Origin: Duganella margarita
GTDB lineage: Bacteria > Pseudomonadota > Gammaproteobacteria > Burkholderiales > Burkholderiaceae_D
DNA: 64,000 nucleotides
NCBI RefSeq assembly: GCF_009857535.1
Contig: NZ_WWCS01000015.1
Span: forward strand, 86,439 to 150,438
Reading direction: 5' to 3'
The notes under the pieces were generated by a model. It did no database searches and was not told the origin of the DNA. It was given only the letters and a program-made list of their open reading frames with translations. Both the position numbers and the translations under genes were made by a program. Positions 9,049 to 17,368 of the stretch are shown piece after piece; the stretch's first letter is position 1, and each line of letters begins with the position of its first letter.

Positions 9049-9609
9049 TCACGTTGACAGCACGTCATTGTGCACCTGACTGGCCAGGAAGTACAAGGTT
9101 TCCAGGCCTTCCGGCCAATCGCCCAGACCGGACTCGGCGTTGATATGCCCCAGCGGCCCACCGTTGATAAAGCGGCTGTCCCAGCGCTGCGCCCACAAGG
9201 CGGCGCGCGGGGCGGCCATCCACGGATCGTTGGTGCTGCCGACCATGATGGACGGCACGGCCAGCGCCTGCTGCGGCAGCAAGGCCGCCACGTTGAATTT
9301 GTCGGGATCGGCCGGCGCCACCAGCAGCAGGCCAGCTACGCCGTCGGCGTGGCGCGCCACGCTATGCACGGTGGCCAGCGCGCCGAAACTGTGGGCCACG
9401 ATCAAGACCGGCCGTGGATCGTTGTCACGCTGACGCAACTGATCGACCCGCGCCGACCAGCGCGGCAGGTCCGGCACTTCCCAGTCATCCTGCTGCACCC
9501 GCTCGAAGGCGGGGAACAGCCGTTGCCAGCGGCTTTGCCAGTGATCCGCTCCGCTGTCATGCAGACCGGGCGCGATCAGCACGCGAAACTGTTCAAAGAC
9601 GCTGGTCAT
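9049..9609 (-). CDS. RBBP9/YdeN-family serine hydrolase
   Basis: This is a 186-residue small alpha/beta hydrolase. GLHDSGADHWQSRW near the N-terminus is the family signature, and the nucleophile elbow is VAHSFG. A C-terminal NGGPLGHINAESGLGDWPEG segment supplies the catalytic His. Start ATG is at 9609 (MTSVFEQFRVLIAPG); an upstream in-frame extension runs into sbp and is rejected. Substrate unknown. It is 16 bases after sbp and 27 bases before the peroxiredoxin start, so it is co-transcribed in the sulfur operon. Confidence 0.85.
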   Translation of the reverse strand: MTSVFEQFRVLIAPGLHDSGADHWQSRWQRLFPAFERVQQDDWEVPDLPRWSARVDQLRQRDNDPRPVLIVAHSFGALATVHSVARHADGVAGLLLVAPADPDKFNVAALLPQQALAVPSIMVGSTNDPWMAAPRAALWAQRWDSRFINGGPLGHINAESGLGDWPEGLETLYFLASQVHNDVLST

Positions 9610-9625
9610 TAGCTTACCTCGCAGA

Positions 9626-10630
9626 TTACTTGTTGGGCTGGTAGATCTGGTCGAACAGGCCGCCGTCGGCGAAGTGGGTCTTCTGCGCCTTGGTCCAGTC
9701 GCCGGCCACATCAGCCAGGGTGAACAGCTTTACTTTCGGGAACTGGCCGGCGTATTTCTTGGCGGCTTTCTCGGTGGCGGGACGGTAGTAGTTCTTGGCG
9801 ATGATGTCCTGCGCTTCGTCGGTGTACAGGAAGTTCAGGTAAGCCTCCGCCACCTTGCGGGTGCCGCGCTTGTCGACCACTTTATCGACCACGGCCACTG
9901 GCGGTTCCGCCAGGATCGAGACCGATGGCGCGATGATGTCGAACTTGGTCGGGCCCAGTTCCTTCACGGCCAGCAGCGCTTCGTTTTCCCAGGCGATCAG
10001 CACGTCGCCGATGCCGCGCTCGACGAAGGTGGTGGTGGCGCCGCGCGCGCCGGAATCGAGCACCGGCACGTTTTTATACAGCTTGGTCAGGTAGTCCTTG
10101 GCGCTGGCTTCGCTACCGCCCGGCTGGCGCAGCGCGTAGCCGTAGGCGGCCAGGTGATTCCAGCGGGCGCCGCCGGAGGTTTTTGGATTCGGGGTAATCA
10201 CCGATACGCCTGGCTTGACCAGGTCGGCCCAGTCCTTGATGCCCTTAGGATTGCCCTTGCGGACCAGGAACACGATGGTCGAGGTGTACGGCGTGCTGTT
10301 GTGCGGCAGCTTTTTCTGCCAGTCCGGCGACAGCAGCTTGTGTTCGGCGATGGCGTCGATGTCGTAGGCCAGGGCCAGCGAGACCACGTCGGCTTCCAGG
10401 CCGTCGATCACAGCGCGGCCCTGCTTGCCGGAACCGCCGTGCGATTGCTTGATCTTGACGGTGTCGCCGGTCTTGGTTTTCCACTCTTTGGCAAATGCGG
10501 TGTTGACGTCCTGGTACAGCTCGCGCGTTGGGTCATACGACACATTCAACAGCGAGATGTCCGCTGCCATTGCTGGGGCGACGGCGGAAATGGCGAGAAC
10601 AGCAGCGGCAATAATTTTTTTGGACAGCAT
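9626..10630 (-). CDS. sbp: Periplasmic sulfate-binding protein
   Basis: This 334-residue binding protein delivers sulfate to CysTWA. It has a Sec signal peptide (MLSKKIIAAAVLAISAVAPAMA, cleavage after AMA) and the Sbp/CysP landmarks SYDPTRELYQDVN, QSHGGSGKQ and GLEADVVSLALAYD. It begins the minus-strand series that ends with cysB. Sbp and CysP (thiosulfate) are close homologues; the call rests on general resemblance. Confidence 0.93.
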   Translation of the reverse strand: MLSKKIIAAAVLAISAVAPAMAADISLLNVSYDPTRELYQDVNTAFAKEWKTKTGDTVKIKQSHGGSGKQGRAVIDGLEADVVSLALAYDIDAIAEHKLLSPDWQKKLPHNSTPYTSTIVFLVRKGNPKGIKDWADLVKPGVSVITPNPKTSGGARWNHLAAYGYALRQPGGSEASAKDYLTKLYKNVPVLDSGARGATTTFVERGIGDVLIAWENEALLAVKELGPTKFDIIAPSVSILAEPPVAVVDKVVDKRGTRKVAEAYLNFLYTDEAQDIIAKNYYRPATEKAAKKYAGQFPKVKLFTLADVAGDWTKAQKTHFADGGLFDQIYQPNK

Positions 10631-10673
10631 TTGATTCCCCTAGTAGTGAAGGTCTCCAGATTACTGCCGCGCC

Positions 10674-10705
10674 TTATAAATGAGAACTAAGCTTTTATCA
10701 GTTCT
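10674..10705 (-). promoter_or_regulatory. sbp promoter region with AGAACT/AGTTCT inverted repeat
   Basis: Between dgkA and sbp an inverted repeat AGAACT-N11-AGTTCT (10683-10705) sits just upstream, on the minus strand, of a TTATAA that could be a -10 element. The position fits an activator site such as one for CysB, but no strict consensus can be matched. Confidence 0.35.
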
Positions 10706-10718
10706 ATATACCGAAAAA

Positions 10719-11102
10719 TCATATGAACCGGTTATACAGCACCACCGCCCAGGTGGCGATCGCCAGCAAACAGGTCAGCAACACGGCCGCGCTGCCAAAA
10801 TCCTTGGCGTTCTTGGACAAGGGGTGGCGTTCCAGCGAGACCCGGTCCACCACCGCTTCGATCGAGGAATTGATTAGCTCGACAATCAGGATCAGCATCA
10901 GCACGCCGATCAGCACCAGCTTTTCAAATGCCGACACGCGCAACAGCAGGGCAATGATGGTGCCGACCACGAACACGCTGACCTCCTGGCGGAAAGCGTG
11001 TTCATTCCGCCACGCCGAGCGGAAACCATCGAGCGAATAGAAAAACGCCTGGTGGATACGTTTGAGACCACTTTTACTCTTGAATTCGCTGATCGGTTGC
11101 AT
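10719..11102 (-). CDS. dgkA: Diacylglycerol kinase
   Basis: This 127-residue integral membrane kinase phosphorylates diacylglycerol to phosphatidic acid, recycling lipid from membrane-derived oligosaccharide synthesis. The DgkA signature is clear: AWRNEHAFRQE near residue 31 and the catalytic helix ELINSSIEAVVDR. Three transmembrane helices are visible. It is divergent from the IclR regulator and is followed by sbp. Confidence 0.95.
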   Translation of the reverse strand: MQPISEFKSKSGLKRIHQAFFYSLDGFRSAWRNEHAFRQEVSVFVVGTIIALLLRVSAFEKLVLIGVLMLILIVELINSSIEAVVDRVSLERHPLSKNAKDFGSAAVLLTCLLAIATWAVVLYNRFI

Positions 11103-11126
11103 GGGGAATAGTGTGCGTTGTGAATA

Positions 11127-11158
11127 GCATATTATGCACCTTTTACCACATTATGGTA
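11127..11158 (+). promoter_or_regulatory. Two palindromes in the dgkA-iclR divergent region
   Basis: GCATA-T-TATGC (11127-11137) and TACCA-N5-TGGTA (11144-11158) lie 40-70 bases upstream of the IclR-family start. IclR proteins commonly bind such short palindromes in their own promoters, so autoregulation is plausible; this is inference. Confidence 0.35.
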
Positions 11159-11197
11159 TAAATCAGGTATCCCTTACCGCATTGCACCAACCACATC

Positions 11198-11977
11198 ATG
11201 AAAATCGAATCCGTTCCCGAGCAGAAGACCACCATCCAGGTGATCGAACGCATGGTGGCGCTGCTCGATGCGCTGGCCAAGTATCCCGACCCCGTCAGCC
11301 TCAAGGAATTGTCCAAGGTCTCGGGGCTACACCCGTCCACCGCTCACCGCATCCTGAACGACATGGTGGTGACCCGCTTTGTCGACCGGGTCGAACCGGG
11401 CACCTACCGGCTCGGCATGCGCCTGCTGGAACTGGGCAATGTGGTCAAGAGCCGGCTATCGGTGCGCGAAGCGGCGCTGGATTTTATGCGTGCACTGCAC
11501 AAAAAAACCCAGCAGACCATCAACCTGTCGGTGCGCCAGGGCGACGAGATCGTCTACATCGATCGCGCCTTCTCGGAGCGCTCGGGCATGCAGGTGGTGC
11601 GCGCCATCGGCGGCCGCGGCCCGCTGCACCTGACCTCGACCGGCAAGCTGTTCCTGTCGGTGGACGAGCCGAAAGCCATCCGCGCCTACGCCACGCGCAC
11701 CGGGCTGGCCGGGCACAACAAGAATTCGATTACCGATCTGGGTAAGCTGGAGCGCGAACTGGGTCTGGTGAAGTCACGCGGGTACTCTCGCGACAATGAA
11801 GAACTGGAGCTGGGGGTGCGTTGCATGGCCGCCGGTATCTATGACGACAGCGGCAAACTGATTGCCGGGCTGTCGATCTCGGCGCCGGCCGACCGTCTGC
11901 AGGAAGACTGGCTGGAAGATCTGGTGCTGACTGCGCGCCAGATCTCCGTCACGCTGGGTTACATGCCGGTCGAATAA
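11198..11977 (+). CDS. IclR-family transcriptional regulator
   Basis: This 259-residue regulator has an N-terminal winged HTH (SLKELSKVSGLHPSTAHRILN, about residues 35-55) and a C-terminal IclR effector domain (GGRGPLHLTSTGKLFLS...YSRDNEELELGVRCMAAGIYD). IclR regulators control aromatic, acetate or sugar catabolism; no catabolic operon is adjacent, so the target is unknown. Its last 19 bases overlap the convergent endopeptidase gene. Confidence 0.93.
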   Translation: MKIESVPEQKTTIQVIERMVALLDALAKYPDPVSLKELSKVSGLHPSTAHRILNDMVVTRFVDRVEPGTYRLGMRLLELGNVVKSRLSVREAALDFMRALHKKTQQTINLSVRQGDEIVYIDRAFSERSGMQVVRAIGGRGPLHLTSTGKLFLSVDEPKAIRAYATRTGLAGHNKNSITDLGKLERELGLVKSRGYSRDNEELELGVRCMAAGIYDDSGKLIAGLSISAPADRLQEDWLEDLVLTARQISVTLGYMPVE

Positions 11978-13029
11978 GCACCGGTGCTGCTGCCGCCGCC
12001 GACCAGGTTGGCCGGACGCAGCGCTTCCAGCCATTTGCGCATGCGGCCGGCGTCCGCCGTCCGCGACTGCTTGCCCTTGGAATCGAGGAATACCATGATG
12101 ACCGAGCGGCCTTCGATGACGGCCTGCATCATCAGGCACCGCCCTGCTTCATTGATGAAACCGGTTTTCTGCAGGCCGATCGCCCAGTCCGGGCTGGCCA
12201 CCAGATGGTTGGTGGTGCCGAACTGCATCGGCCGGCCGTTGCTCAGTTCCACCGTGGCTTTCGGATCGGTGGAGAACTGGCGCAGCATCGGCTGCTGATA
12301 GGCCGCCATCGCCAGCTTGGCCAGATCGCGCGCGCTGGCCACATTCATTTTCGACAAGCCGTTGGAATCGACGTAATGGGTGTCGCTCATGCCCAGCTCA
12401 CGCGCCTTGGCGTTCATCGCTTCGACAAACGCCGGACGGCCGCCCGGATAGTTGCGGCCCAGCGCCGAGGCGGCGCGGTTTTCCGAACTCATCAGCGCGA
12501 TGTGCAGCATATTGGCGCGCGTCATCTGCGTGCCGACTTTCAGGCGCGAGCTGCTGAATTTTTCGCGGTCCACGTCCTCGTCGGTGACGGTCAGGATCTC
12601 GTCCATGTCCTGCTTGGCTTCCACCACGATCAGGCCGGTCATCATCTTGGTGATGGAGGCGATCGGCAGGGCAACGTTGGAATTCTTTTCAAACAGCACT
12701 TCCGAGTTGGCCTGGTCCAGCACCAGCGCCACATTGGACTTCAGGTCCAGCGGATCGTGCGTCTGGCTCAGGCCGGCGAGATCGCCCATGGTCGGCACCG
12801 CCGGCGCGGCGGCCAGCACGCGCTGATACACCACCTTGCGCTTGCCCTTGACCTTGATCACGCGCTTGACCATGCGGTCGCTCGCATCGGCGGCGGCCAC
12901 CCGCACCGGTTGGCGTTTCTTCAGCACCAGCTTTTTATTGGGCGCGCTGCCGGCATCGGCTGCCTGCACGGTAATGGCTGCGGAAGCAAACATCAGCGAA
13001 ATAAGGGCGCTTAATGCGAGTTTGATCAT
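11959..13029 (-). CDS. pbpG: D-alanyl-D-alanine endopeptidase (PBP7/8 type)
   Basis: This 356-residue S11 serine peptidase cleaves D-Ala-meso-DAP cross-links in periplasmic peptidoglycan. It has a signal peptide (cleavage after VQA) and the active-site set S125-ITK, S182-EN and K288-TG. A basic linker of about 60 residues lies between the signal and catalytic domain. Start ATG 13029 (MIKLALSALI) has GGGG upstream; a 26-codon in-frame extension is rejected. PbpG is preferred over DacA because there is no long C-terminal domain with an amphipathic anchor. Confidence 0.88.
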   Translation of the reverse strand: MIKLALSALISLMFASAAITVQAADAGSAPNKKLVLKKRQPVRVAAADASDRMVKRVIKVKGKRKVVYQRVLAAAPAVPTMGDLAGLSQTHDPLDLKSNVALVLDQANSEVLFEKNSNVALPIASITKMMTGLIVVEAKQDMDEILTVTDEDVDREKFSSSRLKVGTQMTRANMLHIALMSSENRAASALGRNYPGGRPAFVEAMNAKARELGMSDTHYVDSNGLSKMNVASARDLAKLAMAAYQQPMLRQFSTDPKATVELSNGRPMQFGTTNHLVASPDWAIGLQKTGFINEAGRCLMMQAVIEGRSVIMVFLDSKGKQSRTADAGRMRKWLEALRPANLVGGGSSTGAYSTGM

Positions 13030-13158
13030 TCGTATCCCCAAAAAAGAAATCAGCCAAGACCGTTGCAGTGTAGCAAAACGCTGCGCCAGCGCAAGGAAAT
13101 TTAACACTCATCGCACCAATGGTTGTGTTGGCGCAATAGCGGAAAAAACAAGCTAGTC

Positions 13159-13854
13159 CTACTCGACAAATTTAACAAATTCTGTGAGCGGCATCCGCTC
13201 AGTAATCAAAGAGTTTTCGATCTTGCTCAAATCCGCCACACCTAGCGACATGCCGCAGACTACCGTTTCGCTTTCCGGCAACTGCAATTGCTCATCAATG
13301 ATGCGGTGATACTGGGTAAAAGCTGCTTGCGGGCAGGTGTCGAGGCCGCGCGCGCGGGCCGCGACCATGATGTTCTGCAGGAACATGCCGTAATCCAGCC
13401 ACGACCCCTGCGCCATCACGCGGTCGATGGTGAAGATCAGGCCAACCGGGGCGCCGAAGAAATCGTAATTCTTTGCATGTTGGGCGGCCATGCCGGCTTT
13501 GTTGTCGCGAGTCAGGCCCAGCAGCGAATACAAATCCCAGCCAACCTTGCGGCGGCGGTCTATATAAGGCGACACCCATTCCTGCGGGTAATAGGCGTAC
13601 TCTTCCTTGTGCTGACTGGCCTGCTCTGGATCACTATATGCGGCCAATATTGCCGAAGACAACTGCTGTTTGCGTTCGCCTTGCAACACATAGACTTTCC
13701 ACGGCTGCGTGTTGGTGCCCGACGGCGCGCGGCCGGCCACCTGCAAAATCTGCTCGATATCCTCGCGCGCGACCGGCGTCGGCAAAAAGGCGCGCAGGGA
13801 GCGGCGCGACATGATCGCGGCGTCGACCGCCTGCTGCTCGGGAGTTGAAATCAT
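13159..13854 (-). CDS. Nitroreductase-family flavoprotein
   Basis: This 231-residue FMN-dependent oxidoreductase has the FMN-binding start SRRSLRAFLPTPV and the AGRAPSGTNTQPWKVYVL segment of the family. The C-terminal VVCGMSLGVAD loop is also typical. Such enzymes reduce nitroaromatics, quinones or enones with NAD(P)H; the substrate is not predictable. It starts 10 bases after the EamA gene stops, so the two form an operon. Confidence 0.9.
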   Translation of the reverse strand: MISTPEQQAVDAAIMSRRSLRAFLPTPVAREDIEQILQVAGRAPSGTNTQPWKVYVLQGERKQQLSSAILAAYSDPEQASQHKEEYAYYPQEWVSPYIDRRRKVGWDLYSLLGLTRDNKAGMAAQHAKNYDFFGAPVGLIFTIDRVMAQGSWLDYGMFLQNIMVAARARGLDTCPQAAFTQYHRIIDEQLQLPESETVVCGMSLGVADLSKIENSLITERMPLTEFVKFVE

Positions 13855-13864
13855 GCTTCCTCGC

Positions 13865-14773
13865 TCACTTGGATTTCTTGACTACAAATATCACGCCCGT
13901 CACCGCCAGCGCCATGCCAGCCATGCCGAGGGCATTAAAAGCTTCGCCAAACATCAGCCATGCCATGATAGCGGTGGTCGGCGGCGTCAGATACATCAAA
14001 CTGGTGACGTGGGTGGCGTCATTTCTGCGGATCAACGCAAACAGCAAGAAAATCGCGCCGATCGACAAGCCCAGCACCGACCACAGTAAGGCTCCCACGA
14101 AGCGCGGTGTCCACTGAACCGCAGCAAAATCCGGGCCAAGCCCTTCGAAGTACATCGCCAGGGGCAATACCACCAGCGATGAGGCGGCAAACTGGATCAC
14201 CGTGCCCACCCGCAGGTCGAACTGCGGGCAGTGATGTTTCTGGTACAGCGTGCCAGCGGTGATACTCAATAGTGCAAGCACGCACAACAAAATGGCATTC
14301 GCCGAAAGTCCGACCAGCTGGATCTTGGCAGCGACCACCAGCCCTACCCCGCCGAGGCCAAACAACAAGCCCAACCATTGGCGCGGCAGCACTTTTTCAC
14401 CAATCAGCGGCGCCGCGAACGCCGTCAGGATCGGCTGCATGCCGACGATCAACGCCGACAAACCGGCCGGCATACCCTGCTTGATGGCGCACCAGACACC
14501 GATCAGGTAGCCGGCCTGCACCAGCAGCCCGGCCAGCGCGATGTGTCCGATCTTGCCATGCGGCCAAGGTGCGCGCAGCACCAGCACGGCCGGCACCAGG
14601 AAGGCCAGCACGCCGAGAAAGCGCAACAGCAGGAACGTTAGCGGCGGCGCGTAAGGCAGGCCGAACTTGGCAACGATGAAGCCACTGCTCCATAACAGCA
14701 CGAAAAACAGAGGCAACGGCGACCAAAAACTGGCCTGCCGGGCAGTTTGCGCGGCGTGGGGCGTATCGGGCAT
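13865..14773 (-). CDS. EamA/DMT-family exporter
   Basis: This 302-residue membrane protein has ten predicted helices in two EamA repeats (WSSGFIVAKFGLPYAPPLTFLLLRF in the first half, LLWSVLGLSIGAIFLLFALIRRNDATHVTSLMYLTPPTTAIMAWL in the second). DMT permeases usually export amino acids or small metabolites. The start is ATG at 14773 (MPDTPHAAQTARQ); 38 upstream in-frame codons look non-coding. Likely first gene of a two-gene operon with the nitroreductase. Confidence 0.88.
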   Translation of the reverse strand: MPDTPHAAQTARQASFWSPLPLFFVLLWSSGFIVAKFGLPYAPPLTFLLLRFLGVLAFLVPAVLVLRAPWPHGKIGHIALAGLLVQAGYLIGVWCAIKQGMPAGLSALIVGMQPILTAFAAPLIGEKVLPRQWLGLLFGLGGVGLVVAAKIQLVGLSANAILLCVLALLSITAGTLYQKHHCPQFDLRVGTVIQFAASSLVVLPLAMYFEGLGPDFAAVQWTPRFVGALLWSVLGLSIGAIFLLFALIRRNDATHVTSLMYLTPPTTAIMAWLMFGEAFNALGMAGMALAVTGVIFVVKKSK

Positions 14774-14945
14774 CGGAATAACTTGTGAACTAAAAGGCAA
14801 TCGGCGCCAGCAGGTGGCGCCGATTCGGGTCGGACTGAGTCTAACACGGCAGCAATTTTTCCACCGGAAAGCCGCTGTTTGCCTCATTCTTAAGGAATAG
14901 TTCTTTAGGAAAATATTTTCAATAGATGAACTTCAACTTCTTTGA

Positions 14946-15011
14946 TGCAACGCACAAAAAATCGCTTGACTTAATTTCTGGAGGTCGTAAAATCGGGTTT
15001 GTTGCGTTGCA
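14946..15011 (+). promoter_or_regulatory. Phasin promoter framed by a 9-bp TGC-N3-GCA inverted repeat
   Basis: A strong sigma-70-like promoter is seen: TTGACT (14966-14971), 16-bp spacer, TAAAAT (14988-14993). It is bracketed by TGCAACGCA (14946-14954) and its exact reverse complement TGCGTTGCA (15003-15011). Each arm is itself TGC-N3-GCA. Phasin genes are repressed by PhaR, known to prefer TGC-rich palindromes, so these are candidate PhaR operators. The remaining sequence between 14774 and 15114 is untranslated leader (about 100 nt) and the upstream region of the EamA gene. Confidence 0.6.
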
Positions 15012-15114
15012 CAATTTGTTGTTCGGTCTGAAACGTAGTTGGGCTGTTTCTCACCGACGGTAGAAACACACACAAGCAGTTATTTTAATGAACGACTATT
15101 TTCTGGAGAACCAA

Positions 15115-15672
15115 ATGTTTTCGATTCCTGAGCAATTTTCCAATGCGACCAAAGCCAATTTCGAAGCGCAATTCGCAATCTTCTCGACCCTGACCAATAA
15201 AGCATTTGAAGGCGTAGAGAAATTCGTCGATTTGAATCTGACCGCTGCCAAGGCTTCGCTGGAAGAAACGTCGGCCACCACCAAGCAATTGCTGGCTGCT
15301 AAAGATCCACAAGAATTCTTCTCGCTGGCTACTGCTCAAGCTCAGCCGAATGCAGAAAAAACCCTGGCGTACGGCCGTCACCTGGCAACCATCGCCAGCA
15401 CCACGGGCGCTGAATTCAGCAAAGCCGCTGAAAACCAAATCGCCGAAACCAATCGTAAAGTGATTTCGCTGGTGGATGAAGTCAGCAAAAACGCGCCAGC
15501 CGGCAGCGAAAATGCCGTGGCACTGTTTAAATCGGCAATCGGCAATGCCACCGCTGGTTACGAGCAGTTCACCAAAACCGCCAAACAAGCTGTTGAATCG
15601 ATGGAAAGCAATGTGAATGCCGCCGTGAGCCAATTCAACGCTGCTGCCGCGAAAGTAACGCCTAAGAAATAA
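15115..15672 (+). CDS. phaP: Phasin (polyhydroxyalkanoate granule-associated protein)
   Basis: This 185-residue, almost entirely helical and Ala-rich protein coats polyhydroxyalkanoate granules. It matches the phasin_2 pattern: FSNATKANFEAQFAIF near the N-terminus, a FEGVEKFVDLNLTAAKASLEE amphipathic helix, then KDPQEFFSLATAQ. The start is ATG 15115 (MFSIPEQF) after CTGGAG; an ATG nine codons upstream has a poor ribosome site. The codon choice is biased and the gene has its own promoter and terminator, as expected for an abundant protein. Confidence 0.93.
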   Translation: MFSIPEQFSNATKANFEAQFAIFSTLTNKAFEGVEKFVDLNLTAAKASLEETSATTKQLLAAKDPQEFFSLATAQAQPNAEKTLAYGRHLATIASTTGAEFSKAAENQIAETNRKVISLVDEVSKNAPAGSENAVALFKSAIGNATAGYEQFTKTAKQAVESMESNVNAAVSQFNAAAAKVTPKK

Positions 15673-15715
15673 ATACAGATAAGACGGCACGGTAGGGTGC
15701 CATCTATCTCGTAAG

Positions 15716-15744
15716 AAGCCCCGGTTCATCCGGGGCTTTTTTTA
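15716..15744 (+). terminator. Intrinsic terminator of the phasin gene
   Basis: An 8-bp stem AGCCCCGG / CCGGGGCT with a five-base loop is followed by seven T. Confidence 0.92.
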
Positions 15745-15803
15745 TGTCCGCTCTACGCCAGAAAACGGCGTATACACGCCAATTTTTGGCATGAACTGGG
15801 CAA

Positions 15804-15835
15804 TAAAAAAGCCGCACAGCGTGTGCTGTACGGCT
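15804..15835 (-). terminator. Intrinsic terminator of the liv operon
   Basis: On the minus strand an 11-bp stem AGCCGTACAGC / GCTGTGCGGCT (one G-U pair) with loop ACAC is followed by six T, 30 bases beyond the livF stop. Confidence 0.88.
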
Positions 15836-15864
15836 TGTGCCGGAGTGGTGCTGCAGCTTCGCGT

Positions 15865-16587
15865 TTATTCGCCCAGGTAGGCGGCCTTGACGCGTGGATC
15901 GTCCAACATATCCTTGGCATTGCCGGTCATGGTGATATTGCCGGATTCCATGACATAACCACGGTGCGCCGCTTGCAGGGCGAGTTTCGCATTCTGTTCC
16001 ACCAGCAGCACGGTAATACCCTCTTTCGAGACATTGCGTATCACCTCGAAAATCTTTTCCACCATAATCGGCGACAAGCCCATCGACGGCTCATCCAATA
16101 ACAGCAACTGGGGATGCGACATTAATGCACGGGCCATTGCCAGCATTTGCTGTTCGCCACCCGATAACGTTCCCGCCAATTGCTGCGCACGTTCCTTCAG
16201 GCGTGGGAATATGTCAAACCACTTGGCAATATCCGCTTCAATCCCGGCCTTATCATTGCGAGTATAGGCACCCATCATCAGATTCTCTTGAATCGACATC
16301 CGGGTAAATACACCACGGCCTTCCGGAACCATTGCGAGTTTCTTCTCAACCAAATGAAAAGATTTACTGCCTTTCAGCGATTCACCCTGATAAGTAATCG
16401 TACCTTCGACTTTACACGGCGGCAGCGTGCCGGTAATCGCTTTCAGCGTGGTGGTTTTACCGGCGCCATTGGCGCCGATCAAAGCAATTAACTCGCCTTT
16501 ATTCACTTCCAGATCGATACCCTTGACGGCTTTAATGCCGCCGTACGCGACTTTCAGTCCCGATACTTTAAGAACATTGTCGCTCAT
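15865..16587 (-). CDS. livF: Branched-chain amino acid ABC transporter ATPase LivF
   Basis: This 240-residue ATPase has Walker A (GANGAGKTT), signature LSGGEQQMLAMARAL, Walker B (LLLLDEPSMGLSP) and the short LivF C-terminus. The start codon shares one base with the livG stop (TAATG), so translation is coupled. It forms the nucleotide-binding pair with LivG in a high-affinity importer of Leu/Ile/Val or related compounds. Confidence 0.94.
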   Translation of the reverse strand: MSDNVLKVSGLKVAYGGIKAVKGIDLEVNKGELIALIGANGAGKTTTLKAITGTLPPCKVEGTITYQGESLKGSKSFHLVEKKLAMVPEGRGVFTRMSIQENLMMGAYTRNDKAGIEADIAKWFDIFPRLKERAQQLAGTLSGGEQQMLAMARALMSHPQLLLLDEPSMGLSPIMVEKIFEVIRNVSKEGITVLLVEQNAKLALQAAHRGYVMESGNITMTGNAKDMLDDPRVKAAYLGE

Positions 16588-17357
16588 TAATGCGATCCTC
16601 CCAGGTAGGCGTCAATCACCGCCTGATTACTTTGTATCTCCGCCGGCAGTCCTTCTGCAATCGGCTTGCCATACTCCAGCACCATCATGCGGTCGCACAA
16701 GCTCATCATCATCTTGACATCGTGTTCAATCAGCAACACCGTCCGGCCCTGTTCTTTGATTTTGATCAACAATTCGCGTAATGCCAGTTTCTCGGTGGCG
16801 TTCATGCCGGCCGCCGGTTCGTCCAGCGCCAGCAGTTGTGGATCGGTCGCCAGCGCGCGGGCGATTTCCAGGCGGCGCTGATCGCCGTACGACAGGAATT
16901 TCGAGGTGCGGCTGGCAAACTTGCCGATGCCGACAAAATCCAGCAGCTCCTGCGCGCGCTGGCGGATCGCCGCCTCTTCGTCGCGCGCCGCCTTGTGGCG
17001 GAAGATGGCGCCGAACACCCCCTGTTTGGAGCGCACATGACGACCGACCATGACGTTTTCCAGCGCCGTCATCTCGCCGAACAGGCGGATGTTCTGGAAG
17101 GTGCGGGCAATGCCAGCCTTGGCCACCTCGTGCGGGGCGGACGGCGAATACGGCTTGCCGGCCAGCTCAAAGGTGCCGGTGTCTGGCTGGTACAGGCCGG
17201 TAATCACATTGAAGAATGTCGTCTTACCGGCGCCATTGGGGCCGATCAGGCCGTAAATCTGGCCTTTCATGATCTTGATGCCAACATCGGTCAGCGCCTG
17301 CAAGCCGCCGAAGCGCTTGTTGACGCCGGCGATCTGGAGAATTACCTGTTCACTCAT
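16587..17357 (-). CDS. livG: Branched-chain amino acid ABC transporter ATPase LivG
   Basis: This 256-residue ATPase has Walker A GPNGAGKTT, the LivG-specific insertion AGIARTFQNIRLFGEMTALENVMVG, and Walker B LLALDEPAAGMN. The signature motif is degenerate (LSYGDQRRLEIARAL), as is normal for LivG. It starts 11 bases after livM. Confidence 0.94.
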   Translation of the reverse strand: MSEQVILQIAGVNKRFGGLQALTDVGIKIMKGQIYGLIGPNGAGKTTFFNVITGLYQPDTGTFELAGKPYSPSAPHEVAKAGIARTFQNIRLFGEMTALENVMVGRHVRSKQGVFGAIFRHKAARDEEAAIRQRAQELLDFVGIGKFASRTSKFLSYGDQRRLEIARALATDPQLLALDEPAAGMNATEKLALRELLIKIKEQGRTVLLIEHDVKMMMSLCDRMMVLEYGKPIAEGLPAEIQSNQAVIDAYLGGSH

Positions 17358-17368
17358 GTCTGGGTTCC

